Shown here: positions 17,176 to 27,614 of the stretch, one piece after another
Position numbering within the stretch: the first letter of the stretch is position 1
Layout: every line of letters begins with the position of its first letter
Source: Flagellimonas meridianipacifica
GTDB taxonomy: Bacteria; Bacteroidota; Bacteroidia; Flavobacteriales; Flavobacteriaceae
Direction of reading: 5' to 3'
Length of the DNA stretch: 64,000 bases
Assembly: GCF_003001695.1 (NCBI RefSeq)
Contig: NZ_PVYX01000002.1
Coordinates: 682,001-746,000, forward strand
Made by a program: the position numbers and the translations under genes
The notes under the pieces: model-generated
What the model saw: only the letters and a program-made list of their open reading frames with translations
Databases searched by the model: none
What the model was told of the DNA's origin: nothing

Positions 17176-20100
17176 ATGAAACGATTTTTCTTCTACCTTT
17201 TTTTAGCACTTTTTGTATTTCAGACCCAAGATATTTCGGCTCAACGCAAAAGAAATAAAACAACTACCGAAAATTATAACGAATCCCTTTACAGTTCCAT
17301 TCAATGGCGTTTAGTGGGACCTTTTAGGGGAGGTCGTGCAGGAACCGTCTCCGGAGTCTTGAACAACCCCAATCTATATTATATGGGAACTGCTGGAGGT
17401 GGTGTTTGGAAGACTACCGACGCAGGAAACACATGGAGCTGTATTTCCGATGGGTATTTCGGAGGGTCGATTGGCGCAGTTGCCGTTTCTGAATCCGACC
17501 CAAACATTATTTATGTGGGGGAAGGAGAACAAACACTTCGAGGAAATGTCTCTTCTGGAAATGGGATTTGGAAAAGTCTTGACGCTGGAAAAACCTGGAA
17601 GTTTATTGGACTTGAAGGTTCAGAACATATCTCACGAATCAGAATTCATCCCACAAACCCTGATTTAGTGTATGTAGCAGCCATTGGGAATCTCTGGAAA
17701 CCCAATGAAACTCGAGGGGTATATCGTTCCAAGGATGGAGGCGAGAGTTGGGAAAAGATACTTTATGAAAGTGATAAAGCAGGGGCTGGAGATTTGATTC
17801 TGGACCCAAACAACGCTAGAATTATATATGCGGCAACCTGGGAAATGAAAAGAAACGGGTACCGAATGGATAGCGGTGGACCCGATAGTAAAATGTTCAA
17901 GAGCACGGATGGTGGGGATACCTGGACCGATATCTCAAAATATTCCGGATTGCCAAAAGGGCCCTGGGGCATTGTAGGTATTGCGGTATCTCCTGTAGAT
18001 TCCAATAGAGTTTGGGCCATAATAGAAGCTGAAGATGGAGGTGTTTTCCGTTCTGAAGACGCTGGCAAGACTTGGAAAAAAATCAATGAGGACCGTGCAT
18101 TACGACAAAGAGCATGGTACTACAGTAGAATCTACGCCGATACACAGAATAAGGACAAAGTGTATGTGATGAATGTGAGTTATGGAGTATCAACTGATGG
18201 TGGAAAAACATTTACCCTAAAGAATGCACCACATGGAGATCATCACGACCTATGGATTGACCCAAACAACAATAATCGAATGGTGATAGCAGATGATGGG
18301 GGTGCGCAGGTTTCGAATGATGGGGGTGAGAATTGGACAACCTATCATAATCAGCCCACAGCTCAATTTTATAGAGTGACCACAGATAATTCTTTTCCCT
18401 ACAGGATTTATGGAGCACAACAAGATAACAGTACGGTTCGGATAAACAATAGATCTTCTGGGTCCAGTATTACTGAACGGGATTGGGAGCCCACCGCTGG
18501 AGGCGAAAGTGCGCATTTGGCTCCTGACCCCAATAATAATGAAATTGTTTACGGAGGAACCTATAAAGGATATATGATGCGACAAGATCATTCTGTAAAC
18601 CAAACCCGCTCCATTAATGTTTGGCCGGATAACCCTGCAGGTTCAGGTGCCGAAGTGATGAAATACCGCTTCAACTGGAATTTTCCGGTCAAATTCAGTA
18701 TTCATGATGATAGCAAATTATATGTAGGGTCGAATTTTCTACATGCCACTACAAATGGAGGGCAATCTTGGGAAACCATTTCTCCCGACCTTACTCGAGG
18801 TTTACCAGAAACCATTAAATCATCCGGCGGACCCATCACTCAAGACAATACGGGTGCTGAGTTTTATTCCAACATTTTTGCAATTAACGAGTCTCCCTTG
18901 GAGGAAGGTGTCATTTGGGTTGGAAGCGATGATGGATTGATTCATATTTCAAGGGACAATGGAGCCAATTGGGAGAATATCACGCCCCCTGAAAGTATGA
19001 GTCCCAAACTCAATATGATTAATTGTATAGACCCAAGTCCCTTTAAAAAAGGAACAGCTTACGTGGCGGCAACTTCATACAAGTTTGGCGATTATACTCC
19101 CTATCTCTATAAAACAACGGACTACGGCAAAACTTGGCAAGTAATTACCAAAGGAATCAAAAGTAACTATTATACTAGGGCTATTCGTTCTGACAAGGTT
19201 CGTGAAGGGTTATTGTATGCAGGAACGGAATGGGGGATGTACGTATCCTTTGATGATGGAGCAAGTTGGTCGCCTTTTCAATTGAATCTACCTATCACTT
19301 CCATCCGAGACCTTCATGTTAGGGACAACGATTTGATTGCTGCTACACATGGTCGTAGTTTCTGGATGATTGATGATTTAACACCATTGCATCAGCTTTC
19401 AAAGGAAATGGCAGATTCACAGTTTTACCTCTATAAACCTGACAAAGCCTACCGTATGCAGCAGTCTGGAGGATGGCGAAAACCAAACACGAAGTTGGTC
19501 GGTGAAAACCATCCAAATGGGGCAATCATCAATTACTATGTAAAGGATGTAAAAGAAACAGATGATGTGTCCATTGAGATATTGGAGATGGATGGTACTT
19601 TGATTCAACGTTTTTCCTCCAAAGTGGAAAAAGGGGATAAACTAAATCCATCGGCAGATAAACCCTTGAAAGTAAAATCAGGAGGTAATAGACTAATCTG
19701 GAACATGAGGTATCCGGGCTACCGAACTTTCAAGGGTATGGTATTCTATTCATCTCCAAATTTGGGTCCTAAGGCCGTACCTGGAAATTATAAGGTTAAG
19801 ATGAGTTATAATGGGCAAACTTCGGAAGAGGTTTTGACCATTGTGAAGGACCCTAGAATGCCCAACACAGAGAATAATTATAAAGAACAGTTTGATTTTC
19901 TTATGGATGTGAGAGATCAAGTTAGCAAGGCTAACACCGCAATCATTGACATAAGAAGAGTTAAAAAAGATTTGGATTATCTCAAGGGAAAATCAGGATT
20001 GAAAAAGGATTTGAAGGATATGATATCCGATTTTGAGTCGAAATTGGACGTTATTGAAAACAACATCCACATGACCAAAAATCAAAGTAGACAGGATCCC

Positions 20101-20325
20101 TTAAATTATGGTATTCGTATCAATAATAGGCTTGCATTTTTGATGACAGATTCGCAACGTGGGGATTATCCGCCAACCAATCAGGCCAAAGAATTCTTCA
20201 GTGAGGTTTCCAAGGAGTTAAATGTTGAGATTTCTGCCTTAAACCAATTGATGGATGAATACATTCCCAAGGTAAATGGACATGTAGATGCCAATAATAT
20301 GGGAATAATCTCTTTGGAAAGATAA
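17176..20325 (+). CDS. Large secreted Asp-box (sortilin/BNR-like) beta-propeller protein
   Basis: About 1049 residues from the ATG at 17176, where the signal peptide begins (MKRFFFYLFLALFVF, cleavage near DISAQ). A TTG seven codons upstream is less likely. I count 11 Asp-box-like repeats, such as TTDAGNTW, SLDAGKTW, SKDGGESW, STDGGDTW, SNDGGENW and SFDDGASW, consistent with VPS10/sortilin-type or GH74-like propellers. The C-terminal ~280 residues include an FlgD/Ig-like segment (GNRLIWNMRYPGYRTF, AVPGNYKVKM) and a helical tail. No T9SS sorting domain is visible. Ligand or enzyme activity unknown. Confidence 0.88.
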   Translation: MKRFFFYLFLALFVFQTQDISAQRKRNKTTTENYNESLYSSIQWRLVGPFRGGRAGTVSGVLNNPNLYYMGTAGGGVWKTTDAGNTWSCISDGYFGGSIGAVAVSESDPNIIYVGEGEQTLRGNVSSGNGIWKSLDAGKTWKFIGLEGSEHISRIRIHPTNPDLVYVAAIGNLWKPNETRGVYRSKDGGESWEKILYESDKAGAGDLILDPNNARIIYAATWEMKRNGYRMDSGGPDSKMFKSTDGGDTWTDISKYSGLPKGPWGIVGIAVSPVDSNRVWAIIEAEDGGVFRSEDAGKTWKKINEDRALRQRAWYYSRIYADTQNKDKVYVMNVSYGVSTDGGKTFTLKNAPHGDHHDLWIDPNNNNRMVIADDGGAQVSNDGGENWTTYHNQPTAQFYRVTTDNSFPYRIYGAQQDNSTVRINNRSSGSSITERDWEPTAGGESAHLAPDPNNNEIVYGGTYKGYMMRQDHSVNQTRSINVWPDNPAGSGAEVMKYRFNWNFPVKFSIHDDSKLYVGSNFLHATTNGGQSWETISPDLTRGLPETIKSSGGPITQDNTGAEFYSNIFAINESPLEEGVIWVGSDDGLIHISRDNGANWENITPPESMSPKLNMINCIDPSPFKKGTAYVAATSYKFGDYTPYLYKTTDYGKTWQVITKGIKSNYYTRAIRSDKVREGLLYAGTEWGMYVSFDDGASWSPFQLNLPITSIRDLHVRDNDLIAATHGRSFWMIDDLTPLHQLSKEMADSQFYLYKPDKAYRMQQSGGWRKPNTKLVGENHPNGAIINYYVKDVKETDDVSIEILEMDGTLIQRFSSKVEKGDKLNPSADKPLKVKSGGNRLIWNMRYPGYRTFKGMVFYSSPNLGPKAVPGNYKVKMSYNGQTSEEVLTIVKDPRMPNTENNYKEQFDFLMDVRDQVSKANTAIIDIRRVKKDLDYLKGKSGLKKDLKDMISDFESKLDVIENNIHMTKNQSRQDPLNYGIRINNRLAFLMTDSQRGDYPPTNQAKEFFSEVSKELNVEISALNQLMDEYIPKVNGHVDANNMGIISLER

Positions 20326-20334
20326 AACGAACTG

Positions 20335-20383
20335 GAACTGGAATGCATGATACCCAAAATCTGGGATTGATTCCGGTTCTTTT
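20335..20383 (+). terminator. Hairpin terminator after the Asp-box gene
   Basis: A stem GAACTGGAAT/ATTCCGGTTC (one G-T pair) encloses a second small stem CCCA/TGGG and is followed by TTTT. It begins 9 bases after the stop codon. Confidence 0.6.
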
Positions 20384-20466
20384 GGTTTTGGAAAGCAAAA
20401 GCTTGATAAAAAGGAAACAATAGTGGAAATTTATGCCATTAATGGTATATCCAAAAATCATTTGGC

Positions 20467-22530
20467 TTGATTGTTTTTTCTAGATCAGTATACGGGATAA
20501 GACTATCCTTATTGTTTTTCACATTGTTTTTCGGTTACATCGCTAAAGCTCAGCAGGATAGTGTTCCTGTCATTGAATTGGATACCGTTGTAATAGAAGC
20601 AGCGCGATTGCAAGTTTCCAAAGATGAGCTTCCCGCATCAGTTTCAGTAAAGGAATTTGGCGCCGTACAACAAAATTTACAACAGCTTACGGCAAACGAT
20701 TACCTACAGGGAATACCAGGGCTTTTTGTGTTGAACAGTAACAATTTTGCACAAGACACCCGAATATCCATCCGAGGATTTGGCGCACGTTCAGCATTTG
20801 GGATAAGAGGGGTCAGATTGGTCATCGATGGGATTCCTGAAACCACACCTGATGGGCAAGGACAGGTGGATAACCTTAATTTAGGTCTCATTGAAAGGAT
20901 TGAGGTGCTACGAGGTGCGTCCTCTTCCTTATACGGAAACGCTTCGGGCGGGGTGATTAATGTTAGTACCAAATCCGACTTTACCCGAGACTTTGTTGAG
21001 CTTTCTTCTGCTATTGGAAGCTATAACTTCCAAACGTTCCAAGCCATTGCGGGGATTGGAAACAAAAAATCAAAAACCGTCCTTTTTGCCAATAGAACCA
21101 CATCTGATGGTTTTCGCGCCAACAGCCGTTTTGAAACCAATCAATTCAATCTTAGGACAAAATGGAAAACCGGAGACAAGACAGGTCTAAACTTCCAACT
21201 TAACTATACCGACAGTCCAATAGCTCAGGATGCAGGAGGAATTACACAAGAGGATGTTGATATGGACAGGACCCTGGCAAGGGACAGAAATGTGGATTTT
21301 GATACAGGGGAATCTGTTAGACAATTCAAAACGGGGGTTGCGCTACAATGGCGGCCTTCCAAACTGAACGTAAATTCTTTTGTGTATTATTCGTATCGGG
21401 ATTTTGCCAACAAATTGCCCTTTTCGTTCGGGGGAGCTGTGGATTTGGTTCGTAACTATTGGGGCCATGGTTCAAATGCAAGCTTTGATTTTTTTAAGGA
21501 CAAAGGACTTTTGACAGCTCAAGTAGGATACGAACTGGCTTCGCAAAATGATAGGAGAACCAGATTTATAAATGATTTGGGTAGTTTAGGTGACGTTACG
21601 CTTCAGCAGAATGAAATTTTTCAAAATTTGGGAGCATTTGCTATTCTTCAATCCAAAATAAAGAAATGGATTTTTAGGGGAGGAATTCGTTATGACAACA
21701 ACATACTAGAGGTGGAAGACACCTTTTTGGAGAACGGAGATGCCTCGGATAGAATTGTATTGAATACCATTAATCCAAGCGTAGGCTTACGTTTTAAGGT
21801 AGATAAGAACCAATCTTTGTTTGCGAATTTTGCTACCAGTTTTGAAACTCCGGTTTTGAGCGAGCTTTCTGCCAATCCAAATGATGACGGTGGATTCAAT
21901 CGGAATTTAAATGAGCAGACATCTACCACCTTTGAAGGCGGGTATACATATTCCAAACCAAAATTTAGATTGGAGACCACTGTTTTTTATATTGAAACGG
22001 AAGATGACATTGTCCCTTTTGAACTGGAAGCCTTCCCAGACCGAACGTTTTTTAGAAATGCCGGAAGCGCTGAACGTTTTGGAGTCGAGGTGGCTACGGT
22101 CTTTTGGTTGAACAATACCATTCGATTTAATGCTTCATATGCGTGGTCTAGGTTTACCTATAATCGTTTTGAAATTCCTTTAGGAAATTTTAATGGCAAC
22201 AGACTACCTGGTATTCCTGAACATCTTGCTTTTTTGCAAGGACTGTATCGTTCGCAAAAAGGGTTGGTAATCCGATGGAACATGCAGTATAGGGGAGACT
22301 TTTTTGCTAATGACAGCAACGCCGTTACAGAAGCATCCGCAGTTATCTCCAATCTGAGCGTATCCCAAAAATTGAGTTTTGATGGATGGAACTTGAGTCC
22401 ATACTTTGGTGTTAATAACCTATTTGATACACAGTACAACGACAATGTTCGTTTGAATGCCTTTGGTGGTCGCTTTTTTGAGCCTGCCCCGGGAATAAAC
22501 GTCTACGGAGGTTTAAGAATATCCCTTTGA
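20467..22530 (+). CDS. TonB-dependent receptor (FecA/PupB-like)
   Basis: 687 residues. After a hydrophobic signal come the TonB-box-like region (VIELDTVVIEAARL), a full plug domain (DYLQGIPGLFVLNSNNFAQD, ISIRGFGARSAFGIRGVRLV, GIPETTPDGQGQ, RIEVLRGASSSLYGNASGGV) and a barrel ending GGLRISL. It lacks the carboxypeptidase-like domain of the other two receptors. An in-frame stop precedes it and the only usable start is TTG at 20467, so the start is uncertain. It is convergent with the ABC/DUF5916 operon; the pair may serve one substrate, possibly a metal chelate (inference). Confidence 0.9.
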   Translation: MIVFSRSVYGIRLSLLFFTLFFGYIAKAQQDSVPVIELDTVVIEAARLQVSKDELPASVSVKEFGAVQQNLQQLTANDYLQGIPGLFVLNSNNFAQDTRISIRGFGARSAFGIRGVRLVIDGIPETTPDGQGQVDNLNLGLIERIEVLRGASSSLYGNASGGVINVSTKSDFTRDFVELSSAIGSYNFQTFQAIAGIGNKKSKTVLFANRTTSDGFRANSRFETNQFNLRTKWKTGDKTGLNFQLNYTDSPIAQDAGGITQEDVDMDRTLARDRNVDFDTGESVRQFKTGVALQWRPSKLNVNSFVYYSYRDFANKLPFSFGGAVDLVRNYWGHGSNASFDFFKDKGLLTAQVGYELASQNDRRTRFINDLGSLGDVTLQQNEIFQNLGAFAILQSKIKKWIFRGGIRYDNNILEVEDTFLENGDASDRIVLNTINPSVGLRFKVDKNQSLFANFATSFETPVLSELSANPNDDGGFNRNLNEQTSTTFEGGYTYSKPKFRLETTVFYIETEDDIVPFELEAFPDRTFFRNAGSAERFGVEVATVFWLNNTIRFNASYAWSRFTYNRFEIPLGNFNGNRLPGIPEHLAFLQGLYRSQKGLVIRWNMQYRGDFFANDSNAVTEASAVISNLSVSQKLSFDGWNLSPYFGVNNLFDTQYNDNVRLNAFGGRFFEPAPGINVYGGLRISL

Positions 22531-22565
22531 CCCTATTCTCTTTATGGATGTTTGTGTATTGAAGG

Positions 22566-24773
22566 CTAGAACTGCTTTAAAAACGTGATTTTGCTGATGA
22601 ACTGGGTACTCTGTTGTATAGGGTCAAAAATTTCCGTTTGGGTATCGTTAAGTACAATATAAATGAATGATAAGGGCATATATTCCCAACTGAATCTAAC
22701 GTTCCATCGGCCTTGTTGATCAAAGCTATTGTACTGATAAAAAGTTGAAAGTTGAACTCTGGGATTCAAAGCAAGACGCAAACTTGTTGTATACAGGTCG
22801 GTGTTTAAATCTTGAGATAAGATACCTACTCCATTAATATTATTGTGTTCATAATCCGCGTTAAAAGCGACATGAGGTATGGGGGCATAACGCAATCCAG
22901 CTATTACCGTGTTTCTTGTACCGTTATAAAAGTTTCCAAAGTCATAGCGAATAGAACCAGAGAACTTCTTTGAACGGTCGGAATTATAACGGACCAGATA
23001 TCGTGTATAGCTATATCGGCCCTCGTCAATTTCAAGCCCTAAAGGGGCAAAGTCGAAATTGATGTTTTGCCAGGTGGGTGTAAAGGAAGCCTCTAAAAAA
23101 CTATTATCTTTAAACCAGGTGTAGATTGGGAAAATATAAAGGTTGGACTGTTGGAAGCTTCCGAAGTCCTCAAAATCATGAAAAAGATTAAAAAAGGCTC
23201 CTGGATCCCAACGACGAACAAACGGCAACCACTTGGGGCGTAAAATGGGATACCCTCCGGGACTATGTTGCATAACATTCCGTTGACGGACAAAGCCCAT
23301 ATCTGGAGTATAGTCTTCACTCACAAAATTGTTAAAATAGCCAATGTAATAATCGTTTGTGGTAGTGCCTGCAAAAAACCTTCCTGCATATCCATTTTCT
23401 TCGGTTTCACTATCTATTGACGTGGATAACAAGTACGAAACGGTAATTTCACTCTTAGGGCGTATAAATCCATCAATAGAAATGGTGGTGTTGTTCTGAC
23501 TCTCCAAATCAAGACCATTTAAGGCATCATCCCTACGATAGGTTATCATGGCTCCAATATTGTTTTCCTTGCCATAGTTATGTATGTAACGTGCCACTCC
23601 AAATGTGGCACCGGGGCTATCATCGGTTTCGCGTTGACGTACGGCTAGTGCGGCAAGCGTACGATTTTCATTTCTGTCCGTATACCGGGCACCGGCATCC
23701 AAAGGAGCTGGAGCTGCGTTAAAAGCATTTGAAAGACCTATGGTACGGCTGAAAAAAGGTCGTACAAAAGAGTTGCCGGCACCAGCCCAAATCCCTGAGT
23801 TTTCTAAAAAGAACTGTCTTCTCTCTGGAAAAAAGATATTGAACCTTTCCAAGTTGTTTACCGCCTGATCCACATCGGCCTGGGCAAAATCGGTATTGAT
23901 GGTCAAATCGAGAACGGCGTTGGGGCTTATGGCCCATTTTACATCCCCGCCAACTTTTGGATTATTCAATTTATCAACCAAAACATCGCCTTCCCTATTT
24001 TCGTCATATTGGTAAAGTGCATAGGGTTCAATACGAATATTGGCCGAGGGAGGAGGGACTTGTAGACCAGTTAGTTTTGCTGCATAGGTCATTCGATTTT
24101 CAGAAAAAGACTGTGGTATAGCCGGAAAGACGGTTTTTTCATAGTCTTTACGCGCCAATCGAAAAAAGGTAATGCCCCATTCTACAGGGACGCCTTCTAC
24201 GGGTTTATCATATCGTATCGATTTAAAAGGAATAGCAAATTCGGCATAATATCCTTTGTCAGTTCTTTGGGTACGAACCCGCCATAAAGCATTCCAATCT
24301 TCATCCCTAATGTTATCATTAAAATTCTGGACGTCCTGCTGATTTCCGTAAGGTGTAGTTTGAAAAGAAACAGCATATTGCTTGGTATTTTGTGCATCGA
24401 TTTGAACTCCAAAAACATCGTTTTCCAATCCATTGAAATCTCGACTCAAATCCTGCATACGCACGCCCTTTCTACCCATGGAATCCCTTGCAAAAACCCC
24501 AAAGTATATGTTTTTGTCATCGAACAGAACGCGTACTTCTGTCGGATTCTTTATAACTCCTCCTTGTACGGGCTCAACACGGAAAAAGCTGGTTATGGGC
24601 CGTGCCACATCCCAATCAGATTCATCCAATCGCCCATCTACGGTTATCATACCATTGGCCCTAGAAGCTGTAATAATAACCGGAGTCTCTGGTGGTGGGA
24701 AATTATCAACACCTTGCTGCGCTATTCCCAGCCAAGAACTCATAATGAGAATTAAAAAAAGAATCCTTTTCAT
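22566..24773 (-). CDS. DUF5916 outer membrane protein with CBM9-like N-terminus (second copy)
   Basis: 735 residues from the ATG at 24771-24773 (MKRILFLILIMSSWLGIAQQ), which gives a proper signal peptide; a longer frame upstream only overlaps the permease. CBM9-like part: GMITVDGRLDESDWDVARPI and DDKNIYFGVFARDS. DUF5916 part: DLTINTDFAQADVDQAVNN and FPERRQFFLENSGIW, with end LSFIYIVLNDTQTE. It is a paralogue of the protein at 10.8-12.9 kb. It is the last gene of the ABC operon, one base after the permease stop. Confidence 0.88.
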   Translation of the reverse strand: MKRILFLILIMSSWLGIAQQGVDNFPPPETPVIITASRANGMITVDGRLDESDWDVARPITSFFRVEPVQGGVIKNPTEVRVLFDDKNIYFGVFARDSMGRKGVRMQDLSRDFNGLENDVFGVQIDAQNTKQYAVSFQTTPYGNQQDVQNFNDNIRDEDWNALWRVRTQRTDKGYYAEFAIPFKSIRYDKPVEGVPVEWGITFFRLARKDYEKTVFPAIPQSFSENRMTYAAKLTGLQVPPPSANIRIEPYALYQYDENREGDVLVDKLNNPKVGGDVKWAISPNAVLDLTINTDFAQADVDQAVNNLERFNIFFPERRQFFLENSGIWAGAGNSFVRPFFSRTIGLSNAFNAAPAPLDAGARYTDRNENRTLAALAVRQRETDDSPGATFGVARYIHNYGKENNIGAMITYRRDDALNGLDLESQNNTTISIDGFIRPKSEITVSYLLSTSIDSETEENGYAGRFFAGTTTNDYYIGYFNNFVSEDYTPDMGFVRQRNVMQHSPGGYPILRPKWLPFVRRWDPGAFFNLFHDFEDFGSFQQSNLYIFPIYTWFKDNSFLEASFTPTWQNINFDFAPLGLEIDEGRYSYTRYLVRYNSDRSKKFSGSIRYDFGNFYNGTRNTVIAGLRYAPIPHVAFNADYEHNNINGVGILSQDLNTDLYTTSLRLALNPRVQLSTFYQYNSFDQQGRWNVRFSWEYMPLSFIYIVLNDTQTEIFDPIQQSTQFISKITFLKQF

Positions 24774-24774
24774 A

Positions 24775-26205
24775 CTAGTTCGAGGCAAGTATACCTTCCT
24801 TTTTCGTTTGGTTGGAAAACAGGAAGCCAACCGCAAAGAGTCCAATTGAAATTAAAAACAAAATCGGTATCACACCAAAGGTGGCAAACGATTTTTGTTC
24901 ATACTGAAATTTAGGTAAATCGGCATAATCGTTTTGGGAAAAGTCTTGGTTGTTGTACAAGAACGGCAAAAAATGTTCTCTCCATATTCCTGCAAAAGCG
25001 ATTACCTGCTTTCTAAAACTCTCATAATCTTGGGTAGACGTGCCAGCCATTTGGTTCAAAGATTCTTGAACAATTATGGAAGGTGAAACCCATTTGAAGG
25101 AAGCCACCCAGCTTTGCTGTTTTTTTAGTTGATCCTCGTAAGCATTGATAAGTGGTGACAACTCTTCCTTAACCAGTTTTTGGGAGGCCATATACCGATG
25201 ATAAAACCCACGGAATTGGGTAGAATCATTTATGGCATATTCCGGATGGTCACGAAGGTAATTATCCAATATCTCATCTTGTCTTTCTGCAACTTCAGCC
25301 TTGAGTGTGCGCATTTCATTAATCATAATGGTACGTGAAGGCATTGGATAAAGGGTATTCCCCAGTTGATTCAACATGGAAGGTACAAGAAGAACAAACA
25401 CTACCCAAAGTCCTAAAAGGACGACAGCATTTTTTGATGAACTGCCCACCCAAAGATTGACCAAAAATGTGAGCGCAAACCAAAAGAGCATGTACGTAAT
25501 AACTAAGGCCAACAATCCAAAAAACAAGGTAACCTGAGAAAAAGGGTTAATACCCACTATGAAAAAAACAAGAGTCAAGGTGAAAATGACGAGTATTGAA
25601 AGCCAAAAAAACCGTAACCCCAGTTTTTGTAAAACCCAAGTCTGAATACCAATAGGTTGGGAGGCCAATAGACGAAGTGAACCACTCTCTCTTTCAGCCG
25701 AAAGTACATTGTACGAAAATGCGATAATCAGCAGTGGCAATAAATAAATAATGACAAATGCTAGGTCAAAACTCCCAAAAAGTAATTGGACGGGGCTGGT
25801 CATTTCTGCAAAGTTGAGTGTGAAATCATCACCTGATACTTTCGGTTTTACATAATGCGTGAACAAATCACCTTGTCCAGTGGCTATGAAAGTCATGGGC
25901 TGTGGGTCCATCGCGGCAACTCTTGGGTGATAGTTTCCAACAGCCATAGGTTGCGTCGGTATGGTCCATCGAGATGCACTTACCTGCATACCACGTTCTA
26001 CAGAATCCAGTAACTTCAACATCATCTCATCGTTTTCTTTCACTTCAAGATGAGCATCGGCTATATCCTTTTTGCGCTTTTCCACCTTTTGCAGACCGTT
26101 ATATGTTGAAAAACTGAAAAGCAAAAGAAGAACAATGCTTAGCAGTTGTATCCAGCGGCTGCGTAATAGCAGTTTTAGTTCGTATTTGAAATTATATGAT
26201 AACAT
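24775..26205 (-). CDS. ABC-2 type permease, DUF3526 family (second)
   Basis: 476 residues from the ATG at 26203-26205. The start MLSYNFKYELKLLLRSRW matches the cytosolic N-terminus of the family. One N-terminal helix (WIQLLSIVLLLLFSFSTY) precedes a ~120-residue periplasmic loop. Then a cluster of helices follows (LAFVIIYLLPLLIIAFSYNV, ERESGSLRLLASQPIGIQTW), with one more helix at the C-terminus. DUF3526 permeases resemble NosY-type ABC-2 exporters. It lies 2 bases after the first permease. Confidence 0.88.
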   Translation of the reverse strand: MLSYNFKYELKLLLRSRWIQLLSIVLLLLFSFSTYNGLQKVEKRKKDIADAHLEVKENDEMMLKLLDSVERGMQVSASRWTIPTQPMAVGNYHPRVAAMDPQPMTFIATGQGDLFTHYVKPKVSGDDFTLNFAEMTSPVQLLFGSFDLAFVIIYLLPLLIIAFSYNVLSAERESGSLRLLASQPIGIQTWVLQKLGLRFFWLSILVIFTLTLVFFIVGINPFSQVTLFFGLLALVITYMLFWFALTFLVNLWVGSSSKNAVVLLGLWVVFVLLVPSMLNQLGNTLYPMPSRTIMINEMRTLKAEVAERQDEILDNYLRDHPEYAINDSTQFRGFYHRYMASQKLVKEELSPLINAYEDQLKKQQSWVASFKWVSPSIIVQESLNQMAGTSTQDYESFRKQVIAFAGIWREHFLPFLYNNQDFSQNDYADLPKFQYEQKSFATFGVIPILFLISIGLFAVGFLFSNQTKKEGILASN

Positions 26206-26207
26206 GG

Positions 26208-27614
26208 TTAGATTTTTTTTATTGAGATAGCTAGGAATCCGAAAGATGCTGAAAGCCAAACACCCATAATCCATAGGTTGGAAGAGTTTCTTGAAAGAAT
26301 GGCATTCAACTCTGGTGGGTCATATTCAAACTTGGGCAAGGTTTTCCAGAATTCGGCATCCGCCTGATATCGCCAGTTACCATATTCCGAATTCTGAGCA
26401 AAGTTATCGTTTAGGAACTTTTGCGTGGCAATGCGATATTCTTCAGCGGCATCGGCAAAATCCCAGTGCGTAGCATAATCGGTATGTGCGATGGACATAC
26501 TTAAAAAGCGAGTAGGCAAATAAGGTGAAATGGCCGCCAAACTTCTGTACACTTTGGATTGTTTCGTGTATTGGTCCTTTAAGTAGTTGTAGTGCTTAAA
26601 ATAGACTTCGGCTTCGTGCTCTTCCCCTTTTTGCATACGGTAGGCATCGAAATTGAAGGGCAATTGATGAAGACTGTCCACTCCATGTTCCTTTAAAACC
26701 TCTTGTTCAAGAAGTTTGGCCTCTTTGCTCCATGGATTATGGCCATCCAATCCCTCCTTCTTGTCTTTTAAGACGTTGGCAGCAAATTCTTGTCGTGTAG
26801 GGTAGGGGTGCTTGCTCTCAGCAATGTTACTCGCCGCTTTTGGAGCTGCCAAACAGGTAACAATCCAAACACAAAGTGAAATTACCAAGGATATACCCGA
26901 TTTTTTGGTCATAGCCGAAATGAGCAGTACTATATTGGTGAAAATCATATAGTAGATTGTAAAAACAAGGAGCATCATAAAAAGTGAACCCCAGTTAAAA
27001 ACCCCAAAGTCTTTTAAGCTGCTCAAAAGGATACCTGCAAACAAGAACAATAGTAAGGTAATAGTGAATATGGGTAAGAAAAGAGCTGTCCATTTGCCCA
27101 ACATCCATTTCCAATTGGAGATTCCCTGACTCTTCAAAAGGGTTAAAGTTCCCATCTCACGTTCTTTGGTAAAGCTATTATAGCCTAATAAAACGATGAG
27201 AAGTGGTATGATAAATAAAAGGATAAAATCCGGGGTTAAGTCCCCAAACCGGGCGAGTCCCGTCTGATCAGTGGCTGCACTGAACTGAGCCTCATTGCGC
27301 TTATGTGCCTCAAGAAAAATGGAAGTTCCGGCATATTTGTCCACCCCCTGATCTACCAAGGACAAAGGATACTTTGGTTTAAAGGCATAGGTGCCGTAAT
27401 GTGCCGCGGAATGTGGATTCTTTTCGCCCTGATTATCCCATAATCCACGTTCTGTTGCAGTAGCGGATTCATATTGCTCATTCACATTTTGATACTGCCT
27501 AGCGCTTATCCAAACCGCTATTCCCAGTAATAGAACAACTATAAAGAAGGCTATCCTAACACGGCCCTCTCTCATCAATTCCTTGGTTTCTTTTAGAAAA
27601 GTGTTGAAAATCAT
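26208..27614 (-). CDS. ABC-2 type permease, DUF3526 family (first)
   Basis: 468 residues with the same layout as its downstream partner. The N-terminal helix RIAFFIVVLLLGIAVWISAR precedes a periplasmic domain of ~100 residues. The core is FILLFIIPLLIVLLGYNSF, then KEREMGTLTLLKSQGISNW, then several helices and a C-terminal anchor helix. The two permeases probably form a heterodimer with the ATPase. The ATPase stop overlaps this gene's start by four bases (ATGA). Confidence 0.88.
   Translation of the reverse strand: MIFNTFLKETKELMREGRVRIAFFIVVLLLGIAVWISARQYQNVNEQYESATATERGLWDNQGEKNPHSAAHYGTYAFKPKYPLSLVDQGVDKYAGTSIFLEAHKRNEAQFSAATDQTGLARFGDLTPDFILLFIIPLLIVLLGYNSFTKEREMGTLTLLKSQGISNWKWMLGKWTALFLPIFTITLLLFLFAGILLSSLKDFGVFNWGSLFMMLLVFTIYYMIFTNIVLLISAMTKKSGISLVISLCVWIVTCLAAPKAASNIAESKHPYPTRQEFAANVLKDKKEGLDGHNPWSKEAKLLEQEVLKEHGVDSLHQLPFNFDAYRMQKGEEHEAEVYFKHYNYLKDQYTKQSKVYRSLAAISPYLPTRFLSMSIAHTDYATHWDFADAAEEYRIATQKFLNDNFAQNSEYGNWRYQADAEFWKTLPKFEYDPPELNAILSRNSSNLWIMGVWLSASFGFLAISIKKI

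Noticed and set aside
17399..17668. 89-codon plus-strand frame inside the Asp-box gene
   Set aside because: Alternative frame of a clearly coding repeat protein.
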